Source: Stagonosporopsis chrysanthemi (Eukaryota; Ascomycota; Dothideomycetes; Pleosporales; Didymellaceae). From it: a DNA stretch of 64,000 bases. Shown here in pieces: positions 1 through 11,600 of this stretch. The notes beneath the pieces were generated by a model. That model searched no databases and had not been told where the DNA came from. It was given only the letters and a program-made list of their open reading frames with translations. The stretch is from NCBI GenBank assembly GCA_022560025.1, contig JAFISE010000040.1, positions 157,300 through 221,299 of the forward strand. The letters run 5' to 3'. Within the stretch, counting starts at the first letter, position 1. The number at the start of each line of letters is the position of its first letter. A program made the translations under genes and the position numbers.

Positions 1-616
1 CGGGAGCATGCAAAAGCTCGACTCTGGCTGACGCCTGTAGGCTGTAACACTCTGGGCGTCGGCCAGGGTACCGCGCGCTGCCCGTGAAACGAGCCCAATC
101 GCCCAATTTCGCCCGCCCACGGCTCGCCCACGGCTCGCGTGAGGGTCTGGAGCGGGGCAGCGTGCTGTGGCTGTTGTGGCTGCGAGAGCTGCGAGAGCTG
201 CTCGTTCGCCTGCCACCTAGTTGAACGCTTGCATCGGCCTATCTCCTCGCAATGTGGCAGCATGCTTCTGAGAGTGCCATCTGGAGCACGTTGACGTTGA
301 TCATTTCACAAGGCGAGAGCTACACAACGCTTCTCGGATTCCCCCAGCTTTGAATCCATCAATGCATTCCTTGCTGGTTAGCCTAAGCAGAGTGAAGCCC
401 TTTCGTGGACTTGGTCGAGACAGCTTGCACGCTCTGCTTCCTAGATATCTCAGTGACATCCCACACTATTGCCACCTGCTGACCACTACCACAAACACCG
501 GCACGACTGACGTGGATGACGAATAAATGGTATTGAGTAATCTACACAGTCATCGAGCAACGTCCACCGCTTGCAGTGACTTGGATCTCGAAAACAAACG
601 CAACATATGTACACGC
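1..616. other. Left-edge non-coding stretch
   Basis: I see no supportable gene here. It holds only short open frames without a recognisable protein and lies downstream of the minus-strand nuo-24 stop codon, so it is probably the 3' flank of nuo-24 plus intergenic DNA. Confidence 0.5.
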
Positions 617-1596
617 TCAGTCGAGAGCTCCATCTGTCCTCATCTTCTCGTTGCCCCAGAACTCGCCTGTCAGCGTTGTGAGGCCGCCAGCCGGCTCGCA
701 GCTCTTCCTGCCGCTCAGAGGTCCGGGAGAGGGTACCTTGGCACCGCCCGCTTCATAGCCGCGGCCCTGCGAGTTGAGCGCCGTCTCACCCTTGCTGCCC
801 TGCTCTGCGCCGCTTCCGCTGGCAAGTCCGGGAGCGCCGGGTTGTGCGCCCGTCGTCTCGGTAGCGTGCTTCAGCGCGTTGAGCAGCGATTGAGTGGTCT
901 CGTACGTCAAATCCTCATAGAAGTCGTCGTTGATCTGGATCATGGGCGCGTTTGCGCAGGCGCCAAGGCACTCGACCTCAGTCATGGTGAAGAGGCCGTC
1001 CTTGGTGGTCTGGCCGTGGTGGATGCCGAGAGTGTCCTCGCACGCCTTCATGACGGCGTCGCTGTTACGGAGCATGCATGGTGTCTGTCCGTTATCAGCT
1101 GTGCTCCATCGTTGGCCATGGCTCGTACTTACCGTTGTGCAGACCTGGACGTGGTACTTGCCCACAGGCGTCCTGTTGTACATAGTGTAGAAGGTCGCAA
1201 CCTCGTACACACGCATTGGGGGCATCTCCAGTATCCGCGCGACCTCGTTCATGACGCTGATGCTGGTGAATCCATGCTGTCGCTGGCCGAGATCGAGCAG
1301 AGGCATGACAGCGGCCTTCTTGTAGTTGGAGGGGTATCGCGAGACAATCTCCTTGATGAGCTGCTCATTCTGCTCGGTGAACTTGAAGGGAATCGAGGTG
1401 TTGTTCTCCGGTGAGTCGCGGTGCTTCGGCCTGTGTCAGCGGTGCAATTGGTCTGGAGGCGTGCAGAAGTACTCACAACCATGAGGTTGTCGCTCCGTGC
1501 AGGCCGAGAAACGCTGAATGCGCGCCATTGAGGGCGCTGGACACGCAGAGCACGCGAGGCGCTGCGGAAGGCAAAGGGTACCAGTTTCGAGGCCAT
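617..1596 (-). CDS. nuo-24: NADH:ubiquinone oxidoreductase 24 kDa subunit (complex I, NDUFV2/NUO-24)
   Basis: Peripheral-arm subunit of mitochondrial complex I; it carries the N1a 2Fe-2S cluster next to the FMN site that oxidises matrix NADH. Three exons: 1596-1477, 1423-1133 and 1084-617 (introns of 53 and 48 bp), giving 292 residues. The N-terminus is basic and hydroxylated (MASKLVPFAFRSASRALRV), as in a mitochondrial presequence. The family core follows (HRDSPENNTSIPFKF, then RVYEVATFYTMYNRTP). The four cluster ligands are present: the CTTTPC pair, formed exactly across the second splice junction, and the ECLGAC pair. The C-terminal tail is rich in Gly, Pro and Ser, as is common in fungi. 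The phase closes without stops. The start codon sits at the only Met with a targeting-like sequence. Family identification is secure. Confidence 0.96.
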
Positions 1597-2456
1597 TGTG
1601 GTGTGCTGCTGTCGGGGCGAATCTCTTGATTGACGTCTTCGAGCTTGGTCCGAAAGTTGGCGTGACTAAGCGACTTTCTCCATCAGCCAGTTCCATTCCC
1701 GTGTGATTGGCCAGGCCGCTCGTAGACATCACCACTCAGCTTTGGAAATCACAGACTAAAACACCAGGGCAGCCGAGATGCAGCATCATGTCAAGTGTGA
1801 GTTGGCTACAAACCGATACATGATACTCCTTCATGATCAAGGCTTGTAAGTTGGAGATTCCAACCCTGCGGTCGCCCACTTGTGCACCGCAACATGGCGA
1901 CCTGCTATTTGGGGTCACACTATTCAATCTGTTCATCAGCATTCTCGCATGCTACGTAACGATTCTGTTGCAATTCGCTGTCTTCTCTCAACTGGTTGCC
2001 ACACTGCTTGCGCTGAGCAGCCAGTTGATGTCCTAATCCGGTGCCCCAATCCGGTGCCCCCTGCAGCGTGTCCACTACCAGCCTCGAAGTAAAGGCAAAG
2101 TGCAGAGACCCACGTGACGCCCACACATGCAGGCGGTCAAGCTGCAATGTTGGCAGCGCGGTATCCGCAGCCTTCTCTTTGCAGTAATCGAAGCTGAATC
2201 CAGGGCGCCAGGCGGCGCTTACGCCTCACTTTTGTGGAGCAGGGCGAACAACCAGCTATTCACACGTTAGAACTGCTGTCCATGCATGCAACTAACAGTG
2301 ACAACATGCAAAACACTAACACGAATGCATTCATGTGCTCCACTCTTAATGAGCAGTCACTCATATATTCTCCTACGGATACCACCATGCTTCCAACGTT
2401 GTTCCCTGCACTCAGCAGCACACCACTAACATCCACATCTGGAGTAAGCACCCAGC
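1597..2456. other. Divergent intergenic region
   Basis: About 860 bp between the nuo-24 start (minus) and the coiled-coil protein start (plus). It should contain both promoters. No conserved protein or RNA gene was recognised in it. Confidence 0.5.
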
Positions 2457-4859
2457 ATGTGCATATTTACATACACGCATCTCGAATGCGGTCACCGACA
2501 GCGCGACCACATCGACACCAGCTCATGCGAATACTTCGAGCAGACTGGGGTGCACTGTCAGCCCGACAATCGGCAGCACAGGGAACGAGGGACTAAGGTG
2601 CGCACTGGGAAGCGGGAGGGTACTTGTACCGACTGCATTCAGAGAGCACAGAAGAGACACACACAAGAAGACCCAGGCCTCGCAGCTGCATTAGAGGATT
2701 CACGGAAGACTGCTGAACGGGAACAGAGGGCCCGCGAAGCTGCTCAGAGGGCACAGGAGCAGAAGCGGAAGGAAGATCAGGAGAGAGCAGACAGGGCGCT
2801 GACAGCGCGCCTTGAAGAAGACCGTAAACGCTTGAAGAGAGAAGAGGCTGAGCGCAAGAAGAGACGTAACGCTGAAAAATCGCGAGCTGAGGAGAAGAGG
2901 AAGCAGCAGGAAGAATTGCAAGCCGCGGAGGATGCCGCTCGCCGACAGAAAGAGGCAGATGCTGCGCGGCGAGAGATGGAGAGAGCAGATCTCCAAGCGG
3001 AGAGGGAAAGATTAGATAAAAAGGAGCACGAGCGAGCCCTGCGAAGAATACGTAAAGAAGAGGCTCGGCTGCGAGACCAGGAAGAGACAGAGCACAAGCA
3101 GAAACTCAAGGCAGAAAGAGACGAACTCGAGCGCAAGGCTCGCCAGCTTGATGAAGAGGAAAAGATTGAGCGTCTGCGAGAAGAGCATCTCAAGCGCGAA
3201 AGAGAAGCTGCTGCTGAGAGAGAAGAGCACGCACGCCACCGCAAAGCAGAAAGAGAAGCCACCGAAGCAGAAAAGCATGCCCGCGCCGCCGCCCACGCAC
3301 AGAAATTCGCACAACAAAAAGCTGACCTCGAAGCCGCTGAACAAGAACAGCTCGAACTGCAGGCTAAACTCGCATCCCGACGACACTTGTCAGAGTCGCA
3401 CACTCCCCCTTCGCAACCTGCATCCCCCTCGCCTCTGCCCTCCTTTTCGACAGCCCCATCAACCCCGAAGACCCCAATAGACTACAGCGCTATCGTCGGA
3501 CGTCATGGCACTCAAGAAATCGGCCACGGGATGCTAGGCAATCGGCGCATCCCCCTGCACGCTTCTCAAAAGCCACCTGTGGCTGCAAAGCCGCCCGTGC
3601 CACTGTCTATGAGGTCTTCCCCTGCGCCCGTGGGCCGGCTCGCCGGCACAGTGACCAGTGGGCCGAATGATTACACAATCGCGCAGCCGAGTGTCCAGGG
3701 CAAGTTGGGGGAGGTGCCGGAGTGGAAGAAGACTCTGCATTCGCGGGTGGGATCCAAAGGTGCCCTGACGCCGGAGACAGAGGACCAAGTTGGAGTGTCC
3801 GAGCTCGAGGCGAGGCTGGCCAGGCGGCGGACATGGGAGGCGGAGATGGCGGAGTTTGAGGGTCAGAAGACTGACATGGCTGGAAAGACGGAGCTTGCGC
3901 CAATGACCGAGAAGGCAGAGACAGCGGACCAGAATGTCGAGGATGAGGGTGATGAGGGTGGTGAGAGTGATGGTAGCGATGAGATCGACGACGGCAACGA
4001 CAGCGACGGAAGCGACGAGAGTGAAGAGAGCGACGAAGACTGGGAGATGATTCCCCCTTCCTCACACCGCACACGCGCACCATTCGCTCAAGCAACCACA
4101 CCAATTGCAGAAACCTCAACACCCGCCACCCCACTACCAACATATCCTCCCGTCCCTCCCTTGGCCCATCCAGACCTGAAGCCGAAGCCCAATTCCCCGT
4201 CTCGCACTCCCGCATACCAATTCTCGGCTGCACCCACACCGCCACGTTTCCCCTCTCCTCTCACGGCCTCAGTGCCAGCCATCCCACCAATAGCCTCTCG
4301 ACCTACGCCTTCGTATCCAACAACAACAACTTCTCCTCTTCCATCAACACCACCCCCCATCACAGGCGCAGCAAAGCCCAAACCGCCACTGCCAACAAAA
4401 CCCAAGCCGCCCGTGCCCGCGAAGAGGACAGGCAGTTATCCTTCCCCCGCTGTATCCACATCCGCTGTATCAACACCTGCCGTATCCGCACCCGCTTCAT
4501 ACTTCCCACCGGCGCCTTCTTCCCCGGCCCCTGCGCCACCCTCAGCCTCCGCCTCAGCCTCAGCCTCCGACATCCCCCCCGCTCCCCCGCTCCCCGCGCT
4601 CAAACTGCGTCAACACCTGCACATGCGCATCGACTCCGCCGCGCCCTCGCCGGCTATGCAGGCTAGCGGCAGTCCAGGCATTCACACCACTCACACTAAT
4701 TCCAATGCCAATGCCGGTGCGAAGGCGAGGGGGAGTGAGGGCGCGTGGGATGCTGCTGATCGGCGATATATAGCTGAGCGGCGTGGGGCTGGGGAGGACA
4801 CGACGGCGGGGGACGATGTGTTTGGAGAGCAGAGGAGGAGGGGGTGGAAGGGCGAATGA
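2457..4859 (+). CDS. Uncharacterised Cys-motif, coiled-coil and proline-rich protein
   Basis: I do not recognise a named family. It is a single-exon ORF of 800 residues. Residues 1-60 hold regularly placed Cys/His (C2, C11, H13, C24, C34, then C57-x2-C60), which looks like a small metal-binding module. Residues ~65-310 are almost wholly Glu/Arg/Lys/Ala/Gln, predicting a long charged helix or coiled coil. The middle (~385-480) has PxxP pieces such as KPPVPAK-like runs. An acidic Ser/Asp tract at ~490-525 ends in EDWEMIP. The rest is Pro/Ser/Thr-rich with several KPKPP-type SH3-ligand-like motifs. The start is chosen because the Cys-rich module begins right at this Met. The composition fits a cytosolic scaffold, possibly actin or endocytosis related, but that is only inference from the PxxP and coiled-coil layout. 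Confidence 0.8.
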   Translation: MCIFTYTHLECGHRQRDHIDTSSCEYFEQTGVHCQPDNRQHRERGTKVRTGKREGTCTDCIQRAQKRHTQEDPGLAAALEDSRKTAEREQRAREAAQRAQEQKRKEDQERADRALTARLEEDRKRLKREEAERKKRRNAEKSRAEEKRKQQEELQAAEDAARRQKEADAARREMERADLQAERERLDKKEHERALRRIRKEEARLRDQEETEHKQKLKAERDELERKARQLDEEEKIERLREEHLKREREAAAEREEHARHRKAEREATEAEKHARAAAHAQKFAQQKADLEAAEQEQLELQAKLASRRHLSESHTPPSQPASPSPLPSFSTAPSTPKTPIDYSAIVGRHGTQEIGHGMLGNRRIPLHASQKPPVAAKPPVPLSMRSSPAPVGRLAGTVTSGPNDYTIAQPSVQGKLGEVPEWKKTLHSRVGSKGALTPETEDQVGVSELEARLARRRTWEAEMAEFEGQKTDMAGKTELAPMTEKAETADQNVEDEGDEGGESDGSDEIDDGNDSDGSDESEESDEDWEMIPPSSHRTRAPFAQATTPIAETSTPATPLPTYPPVPPLAHPDLKPKPNSPSRTPAYQFSAAPTPPRFPSPLTASVPAIPPIASRPTPSYPTTTTSPLPSTPPPITGAAKPKPPLPTKPKPPVPAKRTGSYPSPAVSTSAVSTPAVSAPASYFPPAPSSPAPAPPSASASASASDIPPAPPLPALKLRQHLHMRIDSAAPSPAMQASGSPGIHTTHTNSNANAGAKARGSEGAWDAADRRYIAERRGAGEDTTAGDDVFGEQRRRGWKGE

Positions 4860-5250
4860 GTGGAAGGAGGGTGTGTTGGTTGTTGAGGGGGAATGAACGC
4901 CTTGACATGTGTGGTTTTCTTTGTTGATGATTGGAGTTGGAAATGGGGGTTGAATTTTGGGTTTGTGGAGTTTGAGCTCAGTAAACGTTTCTACATATAT
5001 TTTCAATACATGGTTCTACTTTGATCGCATGATTTAATACAAATGTGCTGTATACCTGCTGATAAGCACCCTTTTGCTGATTTCCAATCTGTACGGAATG
5101 TACAAGAAAGTTGTTATCTTATGATCGAAAAATCGTTGAGGCAATCAAGAGACATAGTACTCCCTCACCAGCGCCTCGGCAGCGAACAGCACATCGTGAT
5201 CTTGGAACAGATCATGTTCTGCACTGTCTTCCACCTTTTCTATACACTCA
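4860..5250. other. Convergent 3' intergenic region
   Basis: Between two converging stop codons. AT-richer than its surroundings, with stretches suited to 3' ends (for example around 4980-5045). No gene seen. Confidence 0.5.
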
Positions 5251-6249
5251 TCATAAGTTTGGCACTGCTCTATTCAGTAAACGCTTCATTTGCCATTTCA
5301 GTGGACACACCATGTGCTTATCGTAGCGGGCATATTCAAGGAATGCCGTGGCTTTTCTTTTGAACTCAAGACCGGTCTCTTCGAGGTTGGCGTCGAATTT
5401 GCGTGCAAAGTCCCCGGCGTATCTGCACTTGTCAGCAATTACGAGAAGCGATGTGTTGGATAGATCACATCACCCCCGAAGCTTCACTTTGCTGTCTTCT
5501 TGCTTGAGGACATCAACAACCAATCTCGCGCTGACAGCATGGTCGGCGTGGTCGTGGCCCTCGTCGTGCTCATCCGGCACGTCGGTCTTGTAGTCCAGCA
5601 CGCGAACTTCAGTCGCCTCAGTCTCCAAAAGTATCGCCACGAGTAAATTCCTGAGTGAGTCGAGCGTGAACGCGGTCCCGTCCGTAGCCGTAACGCTCTC
5701 GATCTCACCCGTGTACAATTTCCTCAGCGACTCGCCATCGTTCGCGGCATACCCAGCGCCTACAGGTCCACCATCCGGCAGCCGCAGATACACAAGCCGT
5801 ACATTGTCTGCATTCGGATGCCTACTTACCTTCACGTCTGCATCCCCAACGCGGACCGAATTCATCGACCATGTCTGGTTGTACTCTGTCAAAACACTCA
5901 TCCACGCATATGCCGCTTCAACGCCGTGTTCGAGGGCACGTGAGTGGTTGTTGCCAACGCCGCGGTCGCCAGACGTGAAAATGACGGTCGTGACGCATTT
6001 GTAGACGTAGAGGTCGTGGAAGAGGTCGGGATTGTGGTAGAGCAGGGTGTCAGCTGGGTGGGCAGCGAAATAGAGTGTGCCGCTGCGCTAGTTAGTCGAT
6101 TGAAATTGCATGCAGTGTGTTGCTTACCCAGTGCAGGTGGAAAGGTTGAATTGGGGAGGAATGGCATCTCTGGCGGAGGCGAGGAGCAGGAAAAGGGAAA
6201 CGCAGAGCAAGTAAAATGTGTGCATGTTCAAGCAGGCAGACAGACTCAT
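5251..6249 (-). CDS. Secreted LmbE/PIG-L-like (GlcNAc-PI de-N-acetylase family) protein with altered catalytic motif
   Basis: Member of the zinc-dependent LmbE/PIG-L de-N-acetylase fold (Pfam PF02585 type). Three exons: 6249-6128, 6082-5474 and 5422-5251 (introns of 45 and 51 bp), 300 residues. The N-terminus is a hydrophobic signal peptide (MHTFYLLCVSLFLLLASA from a second Met at 6225; the first Met at 6249 adds eight residues). Family landmarks are visible: FAAHPADTLLY, then VIFTSGDRGVGNNHSRALEHG, then a His-rich HDHADH segment for the second metal-binding motif. The usual motif is AHPDD: the metal-binding His and second Asp are kept, but the first Asp, the general base in studied members such as MshB, is Ala here. 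So the protein may be inactive as a deacetylase or act differently. The substrate cannot be told from sequence. Confidence 0.85.
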
Positions 6250-6441
6250 AACAATGAAAGTAATTGTCGAGTTTGAATACGTGTTGTGTGTCGTAGCATC
6301 GAGATGATTTGGTGACGTGTTTCTCTCAACTGAGTTATGAAGGAGCTGCCACGCGAGCAGTGAGGAAGGCGCAATCCCAGCACCGCGAATCTCAATCTGA
6401 CATTTACTACAGCAATCGTCATGTCACTGCGATCTAGAGCT

Positions 6442-7509
6442 CTAATTCCGATATCGCCCAACGATCTTTCTCCTCTTCTCAAAAGCATCGCCCGCCGCAC
6501 TGCCGCTTCCTCGTGGGCCATCCTCCGTTGGCCTCTTCCTGCTCTTCTCCAGACTGCCCACTTTGCTTCCACCCTTCTTCTCCGTAAGCCTTTCAATTCG
6601 GTCAATCCCCGCTCCCAGTCCTCTCCACTCCTCGCCGCCAAAGCCGCCAGTCCTCCCCCTGTCCTCCTTGCGCCGCTCCTTCTTGCTCTTGGGAGCCAGA
6701 CGTGTGAAGTTGGATTCTTCGTACTCACGCCTCTCGTTCTCCTCTCGCCGCTCCTTCTCGGATTTTGTGTGTCGTCCTCCATGGGTGATGGTGCTGCCGA
6801 TGGAGGGCTCGGCGATGGGTGCGGAGGAGAGCTCCGTTGCGATAAATTCATCCAATGTGGCAGACTTGTTGGGACGGCGGTCGCGGCGCTCTGCGCGGCC
6901 TTCGGTGGTGGGCATAGACATAGGGGTGATCTTTGGCGGGCGATAGATGCCGTCCCTGGCTGATTCGCGGTCGCGTGTGGTAGGCTCTTCAGGTGCTGCA
7001 CGCAGCACGGCAGCTTTGTTTGGCGCATACGCCATCTCGTCTTCTGAGTCGACGGTCTGGTCTGAGGCGGCCGACTCGTCGTCGCTTTCGTCAGAGCCTG
7101 TATCCTTGCGCGACTGCTTTGGCTTCGGCGTTGGCTTCGCGGTTACTTGTGCGGTGCGGCGGGCGGCATCGTCTGCGCTACGTATGATCTTGTCGATGTT
7201 GTACTTCAGGCGGTTCTCGAGCGGTCGCACGCCCTTCTCGAGATAGATACGGAGCTCGACAAGCTTCTGGACGACCTCATCCTGTGGGTGAAGTTGATCG
7301 CTTTCGCCGGAAGAGCGTGCTCGTAGCTTGAGAAGAATGAGGAAGACCAGGTTTTGTAGGTATGAGAGCAGAAGCTCGTTTTTGACATCGAGCAGCGAGA
7401 TGCCCTCTTTCGGTGGCAAGATATCGTCCTGGGGCAAGGCTTCGGTCGCAGATTGTATGGACGTTGTCAAAGTCGCAAGAAGCGACTCCAGTGAGTTGTC
7501 GACCGCCAT
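6442..7509 (-). CDS. lcp5: Lcp5/neuroguidin-type U3 snoRNP (SSU processome) protein
   Basis: Nucleolar Sas10/Utp3/C1D-family protein that works with the U3 snoRNP in early 18S pre-rRNA cleavage. Single exon, 355 residues. The N-terminal ~110 residues are the helical Sas10/C1D domain, with GISLLDVKNELLLSYLQNL, then LEKGVRPLENRLKYNIDKI, the hallmark of Lcp5 and neuroguidin. The remainder is charged and disordered, with an acidic DESDDESAASDQTVDSEDEM stretch, a YRPPKITPM motif and a basic C-terminus ending AFEKRRKIVGRYRN, typical for Lcp5. The open frame runs on upstream to 7719, but the Met at 7509 directly precedes the conserved helix and is the better start. The LmbE-like gene lies downstream on the same strand. 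Confidence 0.92.
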   Translation of the reverse strand: MAVDNSLESLLATLTTSIQSATEALPQDDILPPKEGISLLDVKNELLLSYLQNLVFLILLKLRARSSGESDQLHPQDEVVQKLVELRIYLEKGVRPLENRLKYNIDKIIRSADDAARRTAQVTAKPTPKPKQSRKDTGSDESDDESAASDQTVDSEDEMAYAPNKAAVLRAAPEEPTTRDRESARDGIYRPPKITPMSMPTTEGRAERRDRRPNKSATLDEFIATELSSAPIAEPSIGSTITHGGRHTKSEKERREENERREYEESNFTRLAPKSKKERRKEDRGRTGGFGGEEWRGLGAGIDRIERLTEKKGGSKVGSLEKSRKRPTEDGPRGSGSAAGDAFEKRRKIVGRYRN

Positions 7510-8647
7510 TGTATTATCGAGTCTGAAAGTGGCTGTTGCCCGTCGCAATGTCGAGAAATTTTGGTATCGATAACAAAACGGCGCTAACTTGATCGGGCTG
7601 GCCTCGGAGCATGGTGAAGCCACCGGAAGTGAAAGCAACAGGTACAACTCTCCGAAGGTGAACCCGACAGGAATGGACACCCTTGGGGAATTTCCTAAAT
7701 AGGCAATATCCACCTTCAATCCAAAACTGCGGGGAATGCAGCACTGCCAGCCTCACGGGCTTTCACCCATACCGGTCCGCAGCTCACGCTTCCCGATACT
7801 CACAGACGCAAACGCCAGTAACAAAATACTAGTCTGGAAATACCCTAAAGTTTTGTCTACTTATCAAAGCCTTCGAGCAAGGAGGGAGTTTTGTATCCCA
7901 AATCACTCTGGATGAAAGACACTGTGAGTGCTGGAGTTCGCCGCACGAGTTGGGTGTATAGATTTTGTTCTGGGAGGAGTGTATTCCCACTGACAATCAA
8001 TATCCTGTCCGCCTTAACCGAATGACCCCGAACTTCTCAAGAATGCAGTGTCCATTCCCGTGTGCAGACGCTTGGGTCAGTGGATTGGACTTTTCAGAAG
8101 GAGGATTTGAGGTTGAAAAGTGTATGCAATGACTGGATTCAATTCTTCCACCAACTAGTTCTATAGTACATACCAACCAACCCTGAGCCCTGCTCTAGCT
8201 CACCATGTATTTCACCCCAAGTATCCTTTACCCAAGCACGCACAGTCATGATAGATATCCTCCAACAACAAAGCACTCGAAACCCAATGCAACGCCATGC
8301 ATCGCAGCCCAGCGCCTTCAATGCTGTAACCGAAGCAATGCACAACAACGATGTCGTTCCCAATATTACGTCTGTGACCCTAAATCCAAGTCCTCCAAGA
8401 TGCAAGTGCGGTGTAAATCGAAACAACGCGAGTAAAACAGAGGATATATTGCGGCCCCCCTTCTATGCATTCATCATTTTTATGGTTATGTGAAGCTGAC
8501 CAATTGGCCAGCAAATAGTACGACCTTGCGATTGTGAACATGCAGTACGCAGCCGATGCTCTAAAGCTGCACGTACGGCAGCCTTGTGACGTCCGCCTCT
8601 TGTGACTGCAGTCGTCATGGTGTGGAAGACGGTGGCCATGGCTGTGT
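7510..8647. other. Intergenic region between lcp5 and the histidine kinase
   Basis: About 1.1 kb holding the lcp5 promoter and the 3' flank of the histidine kinase gene. Only short non-conserved open frames are present; no gene could be supported. Confidence 0.5.
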
Positions 8648-11600
8648 TCAGGATTTAGATTTCAGCCTCATGAGCTCTGGTGGCTTCGATGGATCAGCTG
8701 GATCCACGAATTTCGTCATAACCAGAGAGAGTTCTTTGAAGGCGACCGGTTTGGTGACATAAGAATTGAAGCCGGCCTCGACGCACTTTGCGTAAACATC
8801 GCCTAGGACGTTGGCGGAGAGGGCGATGATCGGGTGGCGGCGGTGCCCGTTCTTCTTTTCCCAGCGTCGGATCTCCTTGCAGGCTTGGTAGCCGTCCTTG
8901 TTTGGCATGTGGAGATCACACTGCAGAATGGTCAGCATGAATAGACAGGTAGCTGAGCTGCAACTTACCAAAATGATCGAGTAGTAGCCCGGTGGCTTTG
9001 CAAAGACCGTGTCCGTACACTGGACGCCGTCAAGAACCGTGTCCGTCGTCACGTCTATCTTAGCAAGGAATTTGAGAATGACCTAAGGGTGTGTTAGTCG
9101 GTGGAGATGTTGGTTTTCAGGAGGCACTTACTGTCTGGTTGATTTGATTGTCCTCGACGAGCAACACCTTGTGACCCTTACCACCAACTCGCCTCTTCAG
9201 TTCCTCGAACACAAGCTTTTGGCTGACCACCACCTGCTGGGCTGTATCTTGGTTGCGGTCTGTACTCGACTCCCGCTGCTTCTCCGGATCGAAGATGATA
9301 GCGAACTTGGATGGTTTGAGTGGTCGGTAAATGAATTGGAGCCGGCGGTCTGCCGCGAGCTGTGCATAGTCGTACACTGACGCCTCCTTCATCAACTCCC
9401 TCTTTTGTGACGGATCAGAAACCACCACAACGGACGTATTGCCGTAATGGACGGAACTGAAGATCTGATCCATGATGGCGTGCACCTCCGCAGTGTCGTG
9501 GAGGACCAAGACGACGTGAGTAAAGATGACCGGATTCTCTCCCCCGAGCATTCTTTGAGCGCTGATCAAGCTTTCTTGGCCAGTGATCTGATGCGGGATG
9601 CCTTGTGGAAGGGTGTTCTTGATGTGCCTAATCGTAGCTTCCCTACTGTGTACCAAAGGACAAACGACCAAAATCGAGTACATTGGTGGCTGAGCGATTG
9701 ATGATATCACATAACCCGGCGGCGCTGTGGTAGGTCGAACAGTTGCATCGGATGCTAGTGACTCGTTCGAAGTTGCTCCATGACTCTCGGCACGCTTAGG
9801 CGGTAGGGCCAAATTCATCTCTGGCTCAGGGCTTGCGAGACGGCTGTCAGCCAGGAAAGATGATGCAGACGATCTCTCCGATCGTAAACTTGATTTGCCA
9901 GTAAGCGCTGCACTTGTGAGAGAGTGATCTGAGCTTCCAGACGAAAGAGAAGGCGACTCCTGCGATCTGATGGAGGTTGCTGAGCTGACGGATGGAGACT
10001 TGGCGCTTTGTTCCGAAGATACGCTGGAGACACGTCTGAGTTGCGCAGTCTGTGCAGAGCCGCTGAGCTGTGGGAACGCCGGCTTCTGTAGAGGAGATGG
10101 GTATGCAACAGGCAGTGGCGGAACGACAGATGTCAATTCTGTGGCCGGCGTCAGAGGCGTTGCTACCAATGGTTTCGGGAAGTCCGTCGGAGTAGGAAGA
10201 CCAAATTTGATCGTGAAGAAAAATGTGGATCCTCTGCCCGGCACACTGCGAGCGTCCATCTTTCCTCCGTGCAACTCGACGAATTGCATAGAGATGGCCA
10301 GTCCAAGACCTGTACCACCATGCTGCCTTGTGCTGCTGGCATCGATCTGGCTGAACCGTTTAAATAGATACTTGGCCTCGCTTTCAGTAAAGCCTCGTCC
10401 TGTATCGATGACCTCGAATCGAATCATGGTCTCATGCTCTTCGAGTGGCCCCGAACGCTCGGGAGATTGCAGTTTGCAACGAACGAATATCTCACCCTTT
10501 TCCGTGAATTTGATTGCGTTACCCACAACGTTTAGTAACACTTGTCGAATGCGGAACTTGTCGCCCTTGACCATAGACGGCACGCCATCTTCTATTAGGT
10601 AGTTAAGCTCAAGTCCCCTCTGGATTGCCAGGCCCATGTTGAGATCGTTGACTTCCTCCAAGAGCGAGGGCAGATGCATCCATTCCATGGACAGCTTGAT
10701 CATGCCGGCTTCGACCTTCGAAAGGTCGAGAATATCGTTGATCAAGTTGAGAAGACTGGAAGTACTGGAATTGATAATGTTGACGTGCTCCAGTTGTTCT
10801 GTATTGAGAGGGCTGTCTTGGAGAAAGTTGACCATACCCGAGATACCGTTGAGTGGCGTGCGGATCTCGTGGGACATATTACTCAGGAACCTAGTCTTAG
10901 CATCCATAGTCTCCTTCAAAGTCTGCTCGAGCAGCTTGTGATCGTTGATGTCTGTAGCAGTGCCGTACCAGCTCTCTTCAGCGCTGTCCTCAGCAAGCGC
11001 CTTCTCCAACAGGATTCTGACAAGATGCCAGCGATATTCGCCATCCTTGTTGCGTAATCGTACTTCCGTAGAATAGAAAGCACGCCCGTCGGCATCCTTG
11101 GCAACCTTCAGGATACCTGTACTTGCCAGTTTAGACAGTTTCGCCTGTGGCATGTCCATTTTATCCGGTGTGGATCCTGGACTTGTGACAGTATTATCCG
11201 TCTCTGATGAGTCGTCTGACGAGGACGAATTCTGTGAGTTGTGTCGGCTGTGCTCTGGTGGAATCGAGGTGGGTACATTTGTAGAGCCATCTTCTCCAAT
11301 ATCTGGCAATTTGCATTTGACGACATCATCCGGATGGACGTATTCCAAGAAACCGTTGACGAGCGCTTCCTGTTCAGCTTGACCAGAGAAAGTGGTCCAT
11401 TGCGAGTTGCAGAATGTCAGACCTCTGCGATCGGATACCACAAAGACGATCTGAGGACTGGAATTTGCCAGAGCTCTGTACTTCGCTTCAGAAGCGGCAG
11501 TCTCTTGTTGTCTAGCAGAGTTCAGCTCAGCGAGGTGTTGCTCATGGAAGTCCATGTTAGTTCCGATCCAGTGCACAATCTGTTGACGCTTGTTCTTCAG

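Noticed and set aside
7510..7719. Upstream extension of the lcp5 frame to Met 7719
   Set aside because: The added 70 residues lack family similarity; the Sas10/C1D helix starts right after Met 7509.
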